Of a DNA stretch of 64,000 nucleotides, positions 25,976-33,941 are shown in pieces (position 1 is the first letter of the stretch; each line of letters opens with the position of its first letter). The notes below the pieces were generated by a model, which saw nothing but the letters and a program-made list of their open reading frames with translations, was not told the DNA's origin and did not search any database. The DNA lies in NCBI RefSeq assembly GCF_900188355.1, contig NZ_FZNX01000005.1, positions 62,001 through 126,000 of the forward strand, in the 5' to 3' direction. The position numbers and the translations under genes are program-made. The stretch is from Lutibacter flavus (GTDB taxonomy: Bacteria; Bacteroidota; Bacteroidia; Flavobacteriales; Flavobacteriaceae).

Positions 25976-26596
25976 ATGGCAAGAAGAGAAAATTCAGAAA
26001 TAAATGCTGGTTCAATGGCAGACATTGCGTTCTTGCTTTTAATATTTTTCCTAGTAACAACTACTATGGATGTTGATTCTGGTATTGCTCGTAAGTTACC
26101 TGAAAAAAGTGAAGACACTCCTGAAGTAACTATTAAGCAGAAGAATATATTAGATATAACAGTCAATAGGAAAAATCAAATTTTGGTTGAAGGAACCGAT
26201 TTTGTAGAGGTTACTGATATTAGAAGAATTGCAATGGATTTTATTGACAATGGAGGAGGAGAGTCTGCGGCAAAACCAGATGGAACGCCGGGAAAACCTT
26301 GTGATTATTGTAAAGGAGCGAAGGATCCTGCCTCATCAGATCATCCAACAAAGGCAGTTATATCTTTGCAAAGTGATAGGGGAACAACTTATGGAATGTA
26401 CGTTTCTATTCAAAATGAAATTGAAGCTGCGTATAATGAGTTGAGAAACAGATTAGCTTTAGAAAAATATAAAAGATCTTATAATGATTTATTAGCTGAT
26501 TATAAAGATAATGCCTCGGAAAGTTTAAAAGAGAAAATTGATTTTTTGAAGGATAGTTATCCTCAAATAATCTCTGAACCAGAACCAATTAAATAA
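25976..26596 (+). CDS. ExbD/TolR-family protein, long form with a CxxC insert
   Basis: A 206-residue ExbD-like protein: basic N-terminus (MARRENSEINAGSM), one transmembrane helix (ADIAFLLLIFFLVTTTMDVD) whose Asp is the proton-relay residue, and a periplasmic domain. Within that domain there is an insert with CDYC (about residues 104-107) and a charged stretch before VISLQSDRGTTYGMYVSIQNEIEAAYNELRNRL. The C-terminus adds about 60 lysine/glutamate-rich residues. The canonical family length is about 140. It is encoded between the four-helix protein and a second exbD. Confidence 0.9.
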   Translation: MARRENSEINAGSMADIAFLLLIFFLVTTTMDVDSGIARKLPEKSEDTPEVTIKQKNILDITVNRKNQILVEGTDFVEVTDIRRIAMDFIDNGGGESAAKPDGTPGKPCDYCKGAKDPASSDHPTKAVISLQSDRGTTYGMYVSIQNEIEAAYNELRNRLALEKYKRSYNDLLADYKDNASESLKEKIDFLKDSYPQIISEPEPIK

Positions 26597-26605
26597 TATC
26601 AGAAA

Positions 26606-27082
26606 ATGAGTAAATTTAAAAAGAAGAAAAAAGGGTTGCCTGCAATTTCTACGGCATCTTTACCTGATATTGTGTTTATGTTGTTATTCTTTTTTATGGT
26701 ATCTACTACTATGAGAGAAACTGATTTACTAATAAAGAAGCCGGTTTTACCAATGGCTAGTGAGGTGAAGAAGTTGGAAATGAAAAGTTTAGTTAGTACG
26801 ATTTATGTAGGTAAATCTAAGGATTCTAGAATTGGAGGTGACAAAATTCAAGTCAATGATAAAATAATTGATGTAAATGATGTCCCAAGTTTTATATTTT
26901 CAGAGAGAGCTTTAAGAAAAGAAGAAGAGGTTAAATATATGACTACTTCAATAAAAGCTGATAAAGAGGCAAACGTAGGTACAATTTTAGATATTAAGGA
27001 ACAACTTAGGGATATTAATGCCTTAAAAGTTAGTTTTTCAACTACAAAAGGTAGTGACTTAAAAGGTAACTATAAAAAGTAA
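26606..27082 (+). CDS. ExbD/TolR-family protein, short form
   Basis: The second ExbD of the operon, 158 residues. It has a basic N-terminus (MSKFKKKKKGLPAISTASL), the transmembrane helix PDIVFMLLFFFMVSTTMRE with the proton-relay Asp, and a periplasmic domain ending in the usual IDIKEQLRDINALKVSFST. Two different ExbD proteins with one ExbB suggest a heteromeric complex. This is a known arrangement in Bacteroidota, where the complex drives TonB-dependent uptake. It is followed by a terminator. Confidence 0.92.
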   Translation: MSKFKKKKKGLPAISTASLPDIVFMLLFFFMVSTTMRETDLLIKKPVLPMASEVKKLEMKSLVSTIYVGKSKDSRIGGDKIQVNDKIIDVNDVPSFIFSERALRKEEEVKYMTTSIKADKEANVGTILDIKEQLRDINALKVSFSTTKGSDLKGNYKK

Positions 27083-27106
27083 ATAAAATAATTTATTTTA
27101 ATTAAT

Positions 27107-27136
27107 AAAAGGCAATCAATTTTGATTGCCTTTTTT
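27107..27136 (+). terminator. Terminator of the exbB-exbD operon
   Basis: AAAAGGCAATCA / TGATTGCCTTTTTT hairpin with a T run, 25 bp after the last exbD. Confidence 0.85.
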
Positions 27137-27161
27137 GTTTTTATAAGGTATATTTGTTTAT

Positions 27162-27845
27162 ATGAGGAAGTACATATACATATCAATTCTATTTTTAATA
27201 TTTGGCTTTTCAATGCTACAAAGTCAAGTAAAGGAAGCATCTGTTGATTCTTTATCATATTTGGAGGATCAAATTTATCTTTCATTAACGTATAATAATT
27301 TAAGAAATAAACCTTCTTCAATTTCTCAAAATGGATTTTCAAGTGGAATTTCTGCTGGGTTTATTAAAGATATTCCGTTAAATCATGAAAATAATTTTGG
27401 AGTTGGTTTGGGTTTAGGATATGGTTACAATGTATATGTTCAAAATTTAAAAATTTCAAAAGAAAATAATGTTGTTTTATTTGAACCGGTTAGTGATTAT
27501 AAATCTAACTGGTTAAGATTGCATTCCATTGATATTCCTTTTGAATTTAGATGGAGAAATTCGACTTTAGAAAAATATAAATTTTGGAGAATTTATACTG
27601 GATTAAAAGCTTCCTATATTATTACTTCAAAGTCAAAATATAATAATTTTGAAGAAGTGAATAAAACTAAAAATATTTCTGAAATAAATAAAATTCAATA
27701 TGGATTAACCTTAGCTGCTGGATATGGTACCTGGAATTTATTTATTTATTATGGCTTAAACCCAATCTTTAAAGATGCTTTTATTGATAATAATTCACTT
27801 AATATTAAGGATTTTAAAGTAGGTCTTCAGTTTTATATAATGTAG
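27162..27845 (+). CDS. Outer-membrane beta-barrel protein, PorT-like
   Basis: A 227-residue exported protein. Sec signal MRKYIYISILFLIFGFSMLQSQ. Then come alternating aromatic/hydrophobic strands typical of a small barrel: GFSSGISAGFIKDIPL, NFGVGLGLGYGYNVYVQNL, WLRLHSIDIPFEFRWRNS, KFWRIYTGLKASYII, IQYGLTLAAGYGTWNLFIYYGLNPIF. The HSIDIPFEFRWR segment resembles the 'YLEIPLLLK' strand of PorT-family proteins. PorT takes part in type IX secretion, but many paralogues exist, so a T9SS role is only possible. Its last 13 bases overlap the convergent PAP2-like gene. Confidence 0.75.
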   Translation: MRKYIYISILFLIFGFSMLQSQVKEASVDSLSYLEDQIYLSLTYNNLRNKPSSISQNGFSSGISAGFIKDIPLNHENNFGVGLGLGYGYNVYVQNLKISKENNVVLFEPVSDYKSNWLRLHSIDIPFEFRWRNSTLEKYKFWRIYTGLKASYIITSKSKYNNFEEVNKTKNISEINKIQYGLTLAAGYGTWNLFIYYGLNPIFKDAFIDNNSLNIKDFKVGLQFYIM

Positions 27846-28441
27846 TAGAGTTGATATGCGATTAATTGAGTTCCTATACCAATTACAAAACCTACAAAGA
27901 CTTCAGTTGGGGTATGTGCTTTTAACCGTAATCTTGAAGAAGCAATAAGACCACCTAAAACGAAAAACAATGCTAAAAATAGAATTAAATTAATTTTATA
28001 GTGGTAGCTAAAGTAAATTAAAAAACCAATTAAACCCCCGATTGCACCTGTATGCAAGCTAATTTTAATCTTAAAATATAGCAGTATGTAGGAAATTATA
28101 AATGCAATTCCATAACCTAAGAATAGTAAAGACAAAAGATCAACCATTGTTGATTTATATAACCAATTCCATATTATAAATGAGATTGAAATAAATAATA
28201 AAGTTGGAAATTTCCGTTCTTCAATACTAACCATATGATAGCTTGTAATCATTTTAACCCGTTTTAAGAGAAAAAGCAGAACTAATGGAAAAATGTACGT
28301 AAGGAGAAAGATAACCGCTAAAAAAGTATATTCTTGAAGTTTAAATATATACTTAGGAATGAATAAGAAGTATATTAATGACCCAATAATAGGAAAATTA
28401 ATTGGGTGAAAGAAAATTGAAATAAATTTTGAAAATCTCAT
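27833..28441 (-). CDS. PAP2-like membrane protein with altered catalytic motifs
   Basis: A 202-residue polytopic protein with six or more hydrophobic segments. The order of motifs matches PAP2 acid phosphatases. RKFP (residues 76-79) stands for motif 1 and ISLH (127-130) where PSGH is expected. SRLRLKAHTPTE (169-180) stands where SR-x5-H-x3-D is expected, with exact spacing but Glu in place of Asp. In active enzymes the two His and the last Asp drive lipid-phosphate hydrolysis, so activity here is uncertain. It lies 17 bp downstream of rpoN on the same strand and is likely co-transcribed. Confidence 0.7.
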   Translation of the reverse strand: MRFSKFISIFFHPINFPIIGSLIYFLFIPKYIFKLQEYTFLAVIFLLTYIFPLVLLFLLKRVKMITSYHMVSIEERKFPTLLFISISFIIWNWLYKSTMVDLLSLLFLGYGIAFIISYILLYFKIKISLHTGAIGGLIGFLIYFSYHYKINLILFLALFFVLGGLIASSRLRLKAHTPTEVFVGFVIGIGTQLIAYQLYYII

Positions 28442-28458
28442 AGGTTTTACAAATAAAT

Positions 28459-29913
28459 TTAGATCTTTTTTCTTAATCTAGCAACAGGAATATCCAATTG
28501 TTCTCTATATTTTGCGATAGTTCTCCTGGCAATTGGATACCCTTTTTCTTTTAAAATAATAGATAGTTTATCATCTGTTAATGGTTTCTTTTTACTTTCT
28601 TCTTTTATAACGGTAGCTAAAATATTTTTAATTTCACGAGTTGATACATCTTCTCCCTGATCATTCTTCATAGATTCTGAGAAAAACTCTTTTATTAACT
28701 TAGTACCATAAGGTGTAGCAACATATTTGCTATTTGCAACTCTAGAAACAGTAGATACATCCATATTAATTTTATCTGCTATATCTTTTAAAATCATTGG
28801 TTTCAACTTGCGTTCGTCACCAGATAAAAAGTATTCTTTTTGATGATGCATAATAGCATTCATATTTAATAATAATGTTTGCTGGCGTTGTTTTATAGCA
28901 TCAATAAACCATTTGGCAGAATCTAACTTTTGCTTAATAAATTGAACTGCGTCTTTTTGAGATTTTGATTTTTCTTTAGAATCTTTATAACCGTGTAATA
29001 AATCATTATATTCTTTTGAAATGTGTAGTTCGGGGGCATTTCTAGAATTTAATGTAAGCTCTAATTCGCCTTCAACTATTCTTATTGAAAAATCTGGAAC
29101 TATTTGTTCAGCAATTTTGTTGTTACCAACATAAGAACCACCAGGTTTTGGATTTAATTTTTCAATTTCGGAAATGGCATCTTTTAATTGTTCTTCAGAA
29201 ATATGATATTTTTTTAATATTTTTTTATAGTGTTTTTTTACAAAAGGTTCAAATGAGTTTTCCAATATGTTTATTGCCAGTAATCTACTTGGTTTTGCAT
29301 TTTTTCTTTTTAATTGAATCAGTAAGCATTCTTTTAAACTTCGAGCACCTACTCCGGCTGGGTCTAGTTGTTGCACTGATAACAGTAATCTTTCTAATTC
29401 AGCTTCAGTTGTAAAAATATTTTGAGTAAAAGCTAAATCATCTAAAATATCAATTAAATCTCTTCTAATATATCCGCTATCATCTATACTGCCAATTAAA
29501 AAATCAGTAATAATTTCTTCATCTTCCGTTAAGCGAAAGGTATTCATTTGGCTTTTTAAATGCTGCGTAAATGAAGTTCCAGAAGCATAAGGGATATTTT
29601 TATCATCATCATCTGCCGAATAATTATTGGCTTGAGTTTTATAATTTGGAATTTCATCATCACTCAAATACTCATCAATATTTATATCATCAGCAGTTAT
29701 GTTATCGTTGCCGCTTTCATCGTATTCATCATTTTGATTATCTTCATAATCATCAGAATTTTCTTTACCACTTTCTAAAGCAGGGTTTTCCTCTAATTCT
29801 TGTTTTAATTTTTGTTCAAATGCTTGTGTAGGCAGTTGAATCAATTTCATTAATTGAATTTGTTGAGGAGATAATTTTTGTAATAATTTATATTGTAAGC
29901 TTTGTTTAAGCAT
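28459..29913 (-). CDS. rpoN: RNA polymerase sigma-54 factor
   Basis: A 484-residue sigma-54. Region I is Gln/Leu-rich: MLKQSLQYKLLQKLSPQQIQLMKLIQLPTQAFEQKLKQELEENPALE. An unusually long Asp/Asn/Glu-rich acidic region II (about 50-110) follows, then the core-binding domain (ELERLLLSVQQLDPAGVGARSLKECLLIQL). The HTH follows, and the RpoN box ARRTIAKYREQL sits near the C-terminus. It needs an AAA+ activator, and none is encoded in the window. An asnS terminator lies upstream and a PAP2-like gene follows. Confidence 0.96.
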   Translation of the reverse strand: MLKQSLQYKLLQKLSPQQIQLMKLIQLPTQAFEQKLKQELEENPALESGKENSDDYEDNQNDEYDESGNDNITADDINIDEYLSDDEIPNYKTQANNYSADDDDKNIPYASGTSFTQHLKSQMNTFRLTEDEEIITDFLIGSIDDSGYIRRDLIDILDDLAFTQNIFTTEAELERLLLSVQQLDPAGVGARSLKECLLIQLKRKNAKPSRLLAINILENSFEPFVKKHYKKILKKYHISEEQLKDAISEIEKLNPKPGGSYVGNNKIAEQIVPDFSIRIVEGELELTLNSRNAPELHISKEYNDLLHGYKDSKEKSKSQKDAVQFIKQKLDSAKWFIDAIKQRQQTLLLNMNAIMHHQKEYFLSGDERKLKPMILKDIADKINMDVSTVSRVANSKYVATPYGTKLIKEFFSESMKNDQGEDVSTREIKNILATVIKEESKKKPLTDDKLSIILKEKGYPIARRTIAKYREQLDIPVARLRKKI

Positions 29914-29942
29914 ATACTATTGTTGCTTTTTTATAAAAATAC

Positions 29943-29976
29943 AAAAAAAACATATAATTAAGCATTATATGTTTTT
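29943..29976 (-). terminator. Terminator of asnS
   Basis: On the minus strand a 13-bp stem AAAAACATATAAT / ATTATATGTTTTT with a 5-nt loop is followed by a T run (29943-29950). It lies 14 bp after the asnS stop. Confidence 0.8.
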
Positions 29977-29989
29977 ATGATTGAAAATA

Positions 29990-31423
29990 TTAAAATTCTG
30001 CGTTTTGGGGAGTTCTTGGGTAAGGTATAACATCTCTAATATTACTCATACCTGTTGTAAATTGAACTAAACGCTCAAATCCTAATCCAAATCCGCTATG
30101 TACTGCAGTTCCAAATTTTCTAGTATCGATATACCACCATAATTCTTTTTCATCAATATTAAGTTCTGCAATTTTTTGTTGAAGTACATCTAATCGTTCT
30201 TCACGTTGGCTACCACCTACAATTTCTCCAATTGATGGGAATAGAACATCCATTGCTCTAACAGTTTTACCGTCGTCGTTTAAACGCATATAAAACGCCT
30301 TAATATTTGCTGGATAATCAAATAAAATTACAGGACATTTAAAGTGTTTTTCAACTAAATATCGTTCATGCTCACTTTGTAAATCTGCTCCCCATTCATT
30401 AATAATATATTGAAATTTTTTCTTCTTATTTGGTTTGCAATTTCTTAAAATGTCAATTGCTTCGGTATAACTAACGCGTTTAAAGTTGTTATCAATTACA
30501 AAATTCAACTTTTCTATAAGAGACATTTCATTACGCTCGATCGCAGGTTTAGATTTATCTTCTTGGGTTAATCTATTATCTAAAAACGAGATGTCATCCT
30601 TGCAGTTTTGTAAAACATATGAGATTACAGATTTTATAAAGTCCTCTGCTAAATCCATATTATCATCTAAATTATTGAAAGCGACTTCTGGCTCTATCAT
30701 CCAGAATTCAGCTAAATGACGTGCTGTATTCGAATTTTCAGCTCTAAAAGTTGGGCCAAAAGTATAAACTTTTCCTAAGGCCATTGCGTAAGTTTCTGCT
30801 TCTAACTGACCTGATACGGTTAAATTGGTTTCTTTTCCAAAAAAGTCGTTTGTATAATCAATTTCACCATCTTCATTTTTTGGAATATTCATTTTATCTA
30901 AAGTAGATACATTGAACATTTCACCCGCACCTTCAGCATCCGATCCGGTAATTATTGGAGCATGAAAATTATAAAAACCGTTTTCAACAAAATATTTATG
31001 AACAGCAAAAGACAATGCAGATCTTACACGCATTACAGCACTAAAAGTATTTGTTCTAATTCTTAAATGAGCATTTTCACGCAAAAATTCAAAACTATGT
31101 TTTTTAGGTTGTATTGGATATTCTTCAGGGTTTGAATCTCCTAATATTTCAATTTCGGAAACTTGAATTTCTACAGTTTGCCCTTTTCCCTGACTTTCAG
31201 TTAAAGTACCTTTAACTGAAATAGCAGCACCTGTTGTAATTCGCTTTAAAATACTTTCTTCAGTTTTCTCAAAATCAACAACACATTGTATATTATTTAT
31301 TGTTGACCCATCATTTATTGCAATAAATCTATTTGCTCTAAATGTTCTTACCCAACCTTTTAAAGTTACTTCTTGTAAGAAATTATTTGAATTCAAAAGT
31401 TCGGCTACATTACTTCTAATCAT
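29990..31423 (-). CDS. asnS: Asparaginyl-tRNA synthetase
   Basis: A class IIb synthetase of 477 residues. The N-terminal OB fold binds the anticodon ([34 protein letters not shown]). The catalytic domain has motif 2 ([28 protein letters not shown]) and motif 3 ([29 protein letters not shown]). FWMIEPE identifies it as Asn rather than Asp specific. The -7 element TATCTTTG lies 20 bp upstream. It appears monocistronic, ended by its own terminator. Confidence 0.97.
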   Translation of the reverse strand: MIRSNVAELLNSNNFLQEVTLKGWVRTFRANRFIAINDGSTINNIQCVVDFEKTEESILKRITTGAAISVKGTLTESQGKGQTVEIQVSEIEILGDSNPEEYPIQPKKHSFEFLRENAHLRIRTNTFSAVMRVRSALSFAVHKYFVENGFYNFHAPIITGSDAEGAGEMFNVSTLDKMNIPKNEDGEIDYTNDFFGKETNLTVSGQLEAETYAMALGKVYTFGPTFRAENSNTARHLAEFWMIEPEVAFNNLDDNMDLAEDFIKSVISYVLQNCKDDISFLDNRLTQEDKSKPAIERNEMSLIEKLNFVIDNNFKRVSYTEAIDILRNCKPNKKKKFQYIINEWGADLQSEHERYLVEKHFKCPVILFDYPANIKAFYMRLNDDGKTVRAMDVLFPSIGEIVGGSQREERLDVLQQKIAELNIDEKELWWYIDTRKFGTAVHSGFGLGFERLVQFTTGMSNIRDVIPYPRTPQNAEF

Positions 31424-31443
31424 GATTGAAATTTTATGAATTA

Positions 31444-31451
31444 CAAAGATA
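31444..31451 (-). promoter_or_regulatory. -7 element of asnS
   Basis: Reads TATCTTTG on the minus strand, 20 bp upstream of the start codon. No TTG -33 element at the usual distance. Confidence 0.5.
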
Positions 31452-31508
31452 CATGAACTAATGAGAGTTGGAAAGACTAAAGATTAAAAAATACTATCAA
31501 AAAACAGA

Positions 31509-33890
31509 CTATTTATCTTCTCCATTTTCATCTTCAGGAGAAAGAATATCTAATGTTGGTTCTTTAAATGTTTTTTTATTGGCAATTTTCTTTTCTAATG
31601 ATAATAATAATGATGGCAACAATAAAAGGTTAGAAACCATTGCAAATAATAACGTTATTGATACCAAACCACCAAGAGCAATTGTACCTCCAAAACTTGA
31701 AACAGTAAATACTAAAAACCCAAAGAATAACACTATAGAAGTATAAAACATACTTACTCCGGTTTCACGCAATGCAGCATAAACCGATTGTTTTATTCTC
31801 CAATTATTTGCTATTAATTCTTGTCGATATTTTGCTAAAAAGTGAATGGTATCATCAACAGAAATACCAAAAGCAATACTAAAAACTAAAATTGTTGATG
31901 GTTTTATAGGTACACCCAAATACCCCATTAATCCTGCTGTTATTAATAGTGGAAATATATTGGGAATTAATGAAATTAAAATCATTCTAAAAGAACGAAA
32001 TAAAAATGCCATAAAAACAGCAATTAATATAATGGCTAAAGAGAGCGAAATTACTAGGTTATTTATTAAAAAGGTTGTTCCCTTTAAAAATACTAAAGCA
32101 CCGCCAGTCATAGTAACATCAAAATCTTCTTTTGGAAACTCTTTATCAACTTTTTGTTTTATTCGATCCTCAATAAGTTTCATCTTATCAGTACCAATGT
32201 CTTTCATAAAAGTCGTTATACGTGCATAACGTCCAGTTGAATCAACAAAATTGTTTAATAAATCTGAATGGGAAGTTGAGTTTTTGGTATACGATAAAAT
32301 CCAGTTTTTTTCTTGATTATTAGGTAGTTGATAATATTTTGGCTTTCCGCTGTAAAATGCTTGTTTGGAATACTTTACAATATTTAAAACAGATAATGAT
32401 TTCGATAGTTCTGGAATTTCATCTATCGTTTCATCAAGTCGATTCATTCGTTGTAAAGTGGAGAGCTTCATTACCCCTTTTTCAACTTTTGTATCAATTA
32501 CAATTTCTAAAGGCATAATACCTCCAAATTCTTCTTCAAAAAAGACAATATCTTTAAAAAATTGCTTGCCTTTAGGCATATCTTCAATTAAACTACCTGA
32601 AATTTTAATCATATAAACACCTATCATGCTTACAATTATTAAAACAATTGTTGAAGCATATACAGCAAATCTGTGATTTCTAACTATAGACTCCATCCAA
32701 TTAACTATGGAATCAATCCATTTACGCTCGAGATGTTTTAAATGCTTTTCCTTTGGTAATGGTAAAAAACTATACATTATGGGTATAATTAATAATGCCA
32801 AAATAAATATTGCCAAAATATTGATGGAAGCTATAGTACCAAATTCTTTAAGAAGCTGACTTTTTGTAAAAATAAAAGTTGCAAATCCAGAAGCTGTTGT
32901 AACATTGGTCATTAATGTTGCATTCCCAATTTTAGAAATAACGCGCTGTAAAGATTTTGCCTGATTTCCGTGTTTTTTAACCTCTTGTTGGTATTTATTT
33001 ATTAAGAAAATAGCATTGGGAACCCCAATTACAATAATTAATGGAGGTATTAATGCCATTAATACTGTTATTTCATATCTAAAAAGGCCAATAAAACCAA
33101 AGGCCCAAACAACACCAATACTTACAACTATTAATGTAATAAAGGTTGCTCTAAAGGATCGGAAAAAGAAGAAGAAAATAATCGCAGTAACGGCTAAAGC
33201 CAATACAACAAAAAGCCCAATTTCATCAATAATATTTTGAGCGTTCATTGTTCTAATATATGGCATACCCGAAACCCGGATATCTATATTTTGTTCTTTT
33301 TCAAATTGTTCAATTGTTGGATTTAAGGCATCAAAAATAAAATCTTTTCTTGCGGCAGTATTTACAATATCCTTTTTTAAATAAACAATTGTTCTAATCG
33401 TCTCTGATTTTTTATTGTATAAAAAGTTATCAAAAAAAGGTAAGTTTTCGAAAAGTTCGTTTTTGATTTTTAATACTTCTTCGGTAGTTTCAGGTTCTTT
33501 TTCGTAAAGTGGTTCAACGTCAAATTTTTGTTCGGTTTTGTTTTTTTTAAGTTTTTGAATATCTCCAATTGCAACTGTGAAATCAACTTCAGGAAAGCTA
33601 TCTAACCTTTTTGATAAATTATTCCAGGCGTTAAATTTATTTGGTGTAAATATTGAAGGATCTTCTGTTGCTAAAATTATAAGATTTCCTTCTTCTCCAA
33701 AAAGGTCTAAAAAATTATTGTAATCAATGTTTACTTGGTGATTTTCAGGTAATAAGTTTGCTTCTGTATAGGAGAAACGCATATACTGCATTTGTGAAGC
33801 TAAAAAATAGGTGAAAGCGGCTATAATAATTAAAATTATATACCTTCCTTTTAAAATTAACCTAGAAACCTGTGACCAAAAATCCATCAA
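31509..33890 (-). CDS. RND-superfamily (MMPL-type) exporter
   Basis: A 793-residue transporter with two repeated halves. Each half has a leading helix, a periplasmic domain and a block of five helices. The first half shows GLFVVLALAVTAIIFFFFFRSFRATFITLIVVSIGVVWAFGF and the second ISLSLAIILIAVFMAFLFRSFRMILISLIPN. The proton-relay-like SVDDTIHFLAKYRQEL follows in the second half; its equivalent in half one is GVPNAIFLINKYQQEV. It is shorter than HAE1 pumps, like hopanoid/lipid exporters of the MMPL group. In Bacteroidota it is commonly found next to a DUF5686 gene, as here. Substrate unknown. Confidence 0.88.
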   Translation of the reverse strand: MMDFWSQVSRLILKGRYIILIIIAAFTYFLASQMQYMRFSYTEANLLPENHQVNIDYNNFLDLFGEEGNLIILATEDPSIFTPNKFNAWNNLSKRLDSFPEVDFTVAIGDIQKLKKNKTEQKFDVEPLYEKEPETTEEVLKIKNELFENLPFFDNFLYNKKSETIRTIVYLKKDIVNTAARKDFIFDALNPTIEQFEKEQNIDIRVSGMPYIRTMNAQNIIDEIGLFVVLALAVTAIIFFFFFRSFRATFITLIVVSIGVVWAFGFIGLFRYEITVLMALIPPLIIVIGVPNAIFLINKYQQEVKKHGNQAKSLQRVISKIGNATLMTNVTTASGFATFIFTKSQLLKEFGTIASINILAIFILALLIIPIMYSFLPLPKEKHLKHLERKWIDSIVNWMESIVRNHRFAVYASTIVLIIVSMIGVYMIKISGSLIEDMPKGKQFFKDIVFFEEEFGGIMPLEIVIDTKVEKGVMKLSTLQRMNRLDETIDEIPELSKSLSVLNIVKYSKQAFYSGKPKYYQLPNNQEKNWILSYTKNSTSHSDLLNNFVDSTGRYARITTFMKDIGTDKMKLIEDRIKQKVDKEFPKEDFDVTMTGGALVFLKGTTFLINNLVISLSLAIILIAVFMAFLFRSFRMILISLIPNIFPLLITAGLMGYLGVPIKPSTILVFSIAFGISVDDTIHFLAKYRQELIANNWRIKQSVYAALRETGVSMFYTSIVLFFGFLVFTVSSFGGTIALGGLVSITLLFAMVSNLLLLPSLLLSLEKKIANKKTFKEPTLDILSPEDENGEDK

Positions 33891-33901
33891 AAAAATTTTG
33901 G

Positions 33902-33909
33902 CAAAGGTA
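33902..33909 (-). promoter_or_regulatory. -7 element before the MMPL-type exporter
   Basis: Reads TACCTTTG on the minus strand, 11 bp upstream of the start codon; the leader would be very short. No clear -33 element. Confidence 0.4.
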
Positions 33910-33941
33910 ATAAAATAGTTTTGCTTTTAACCACTTGATTT

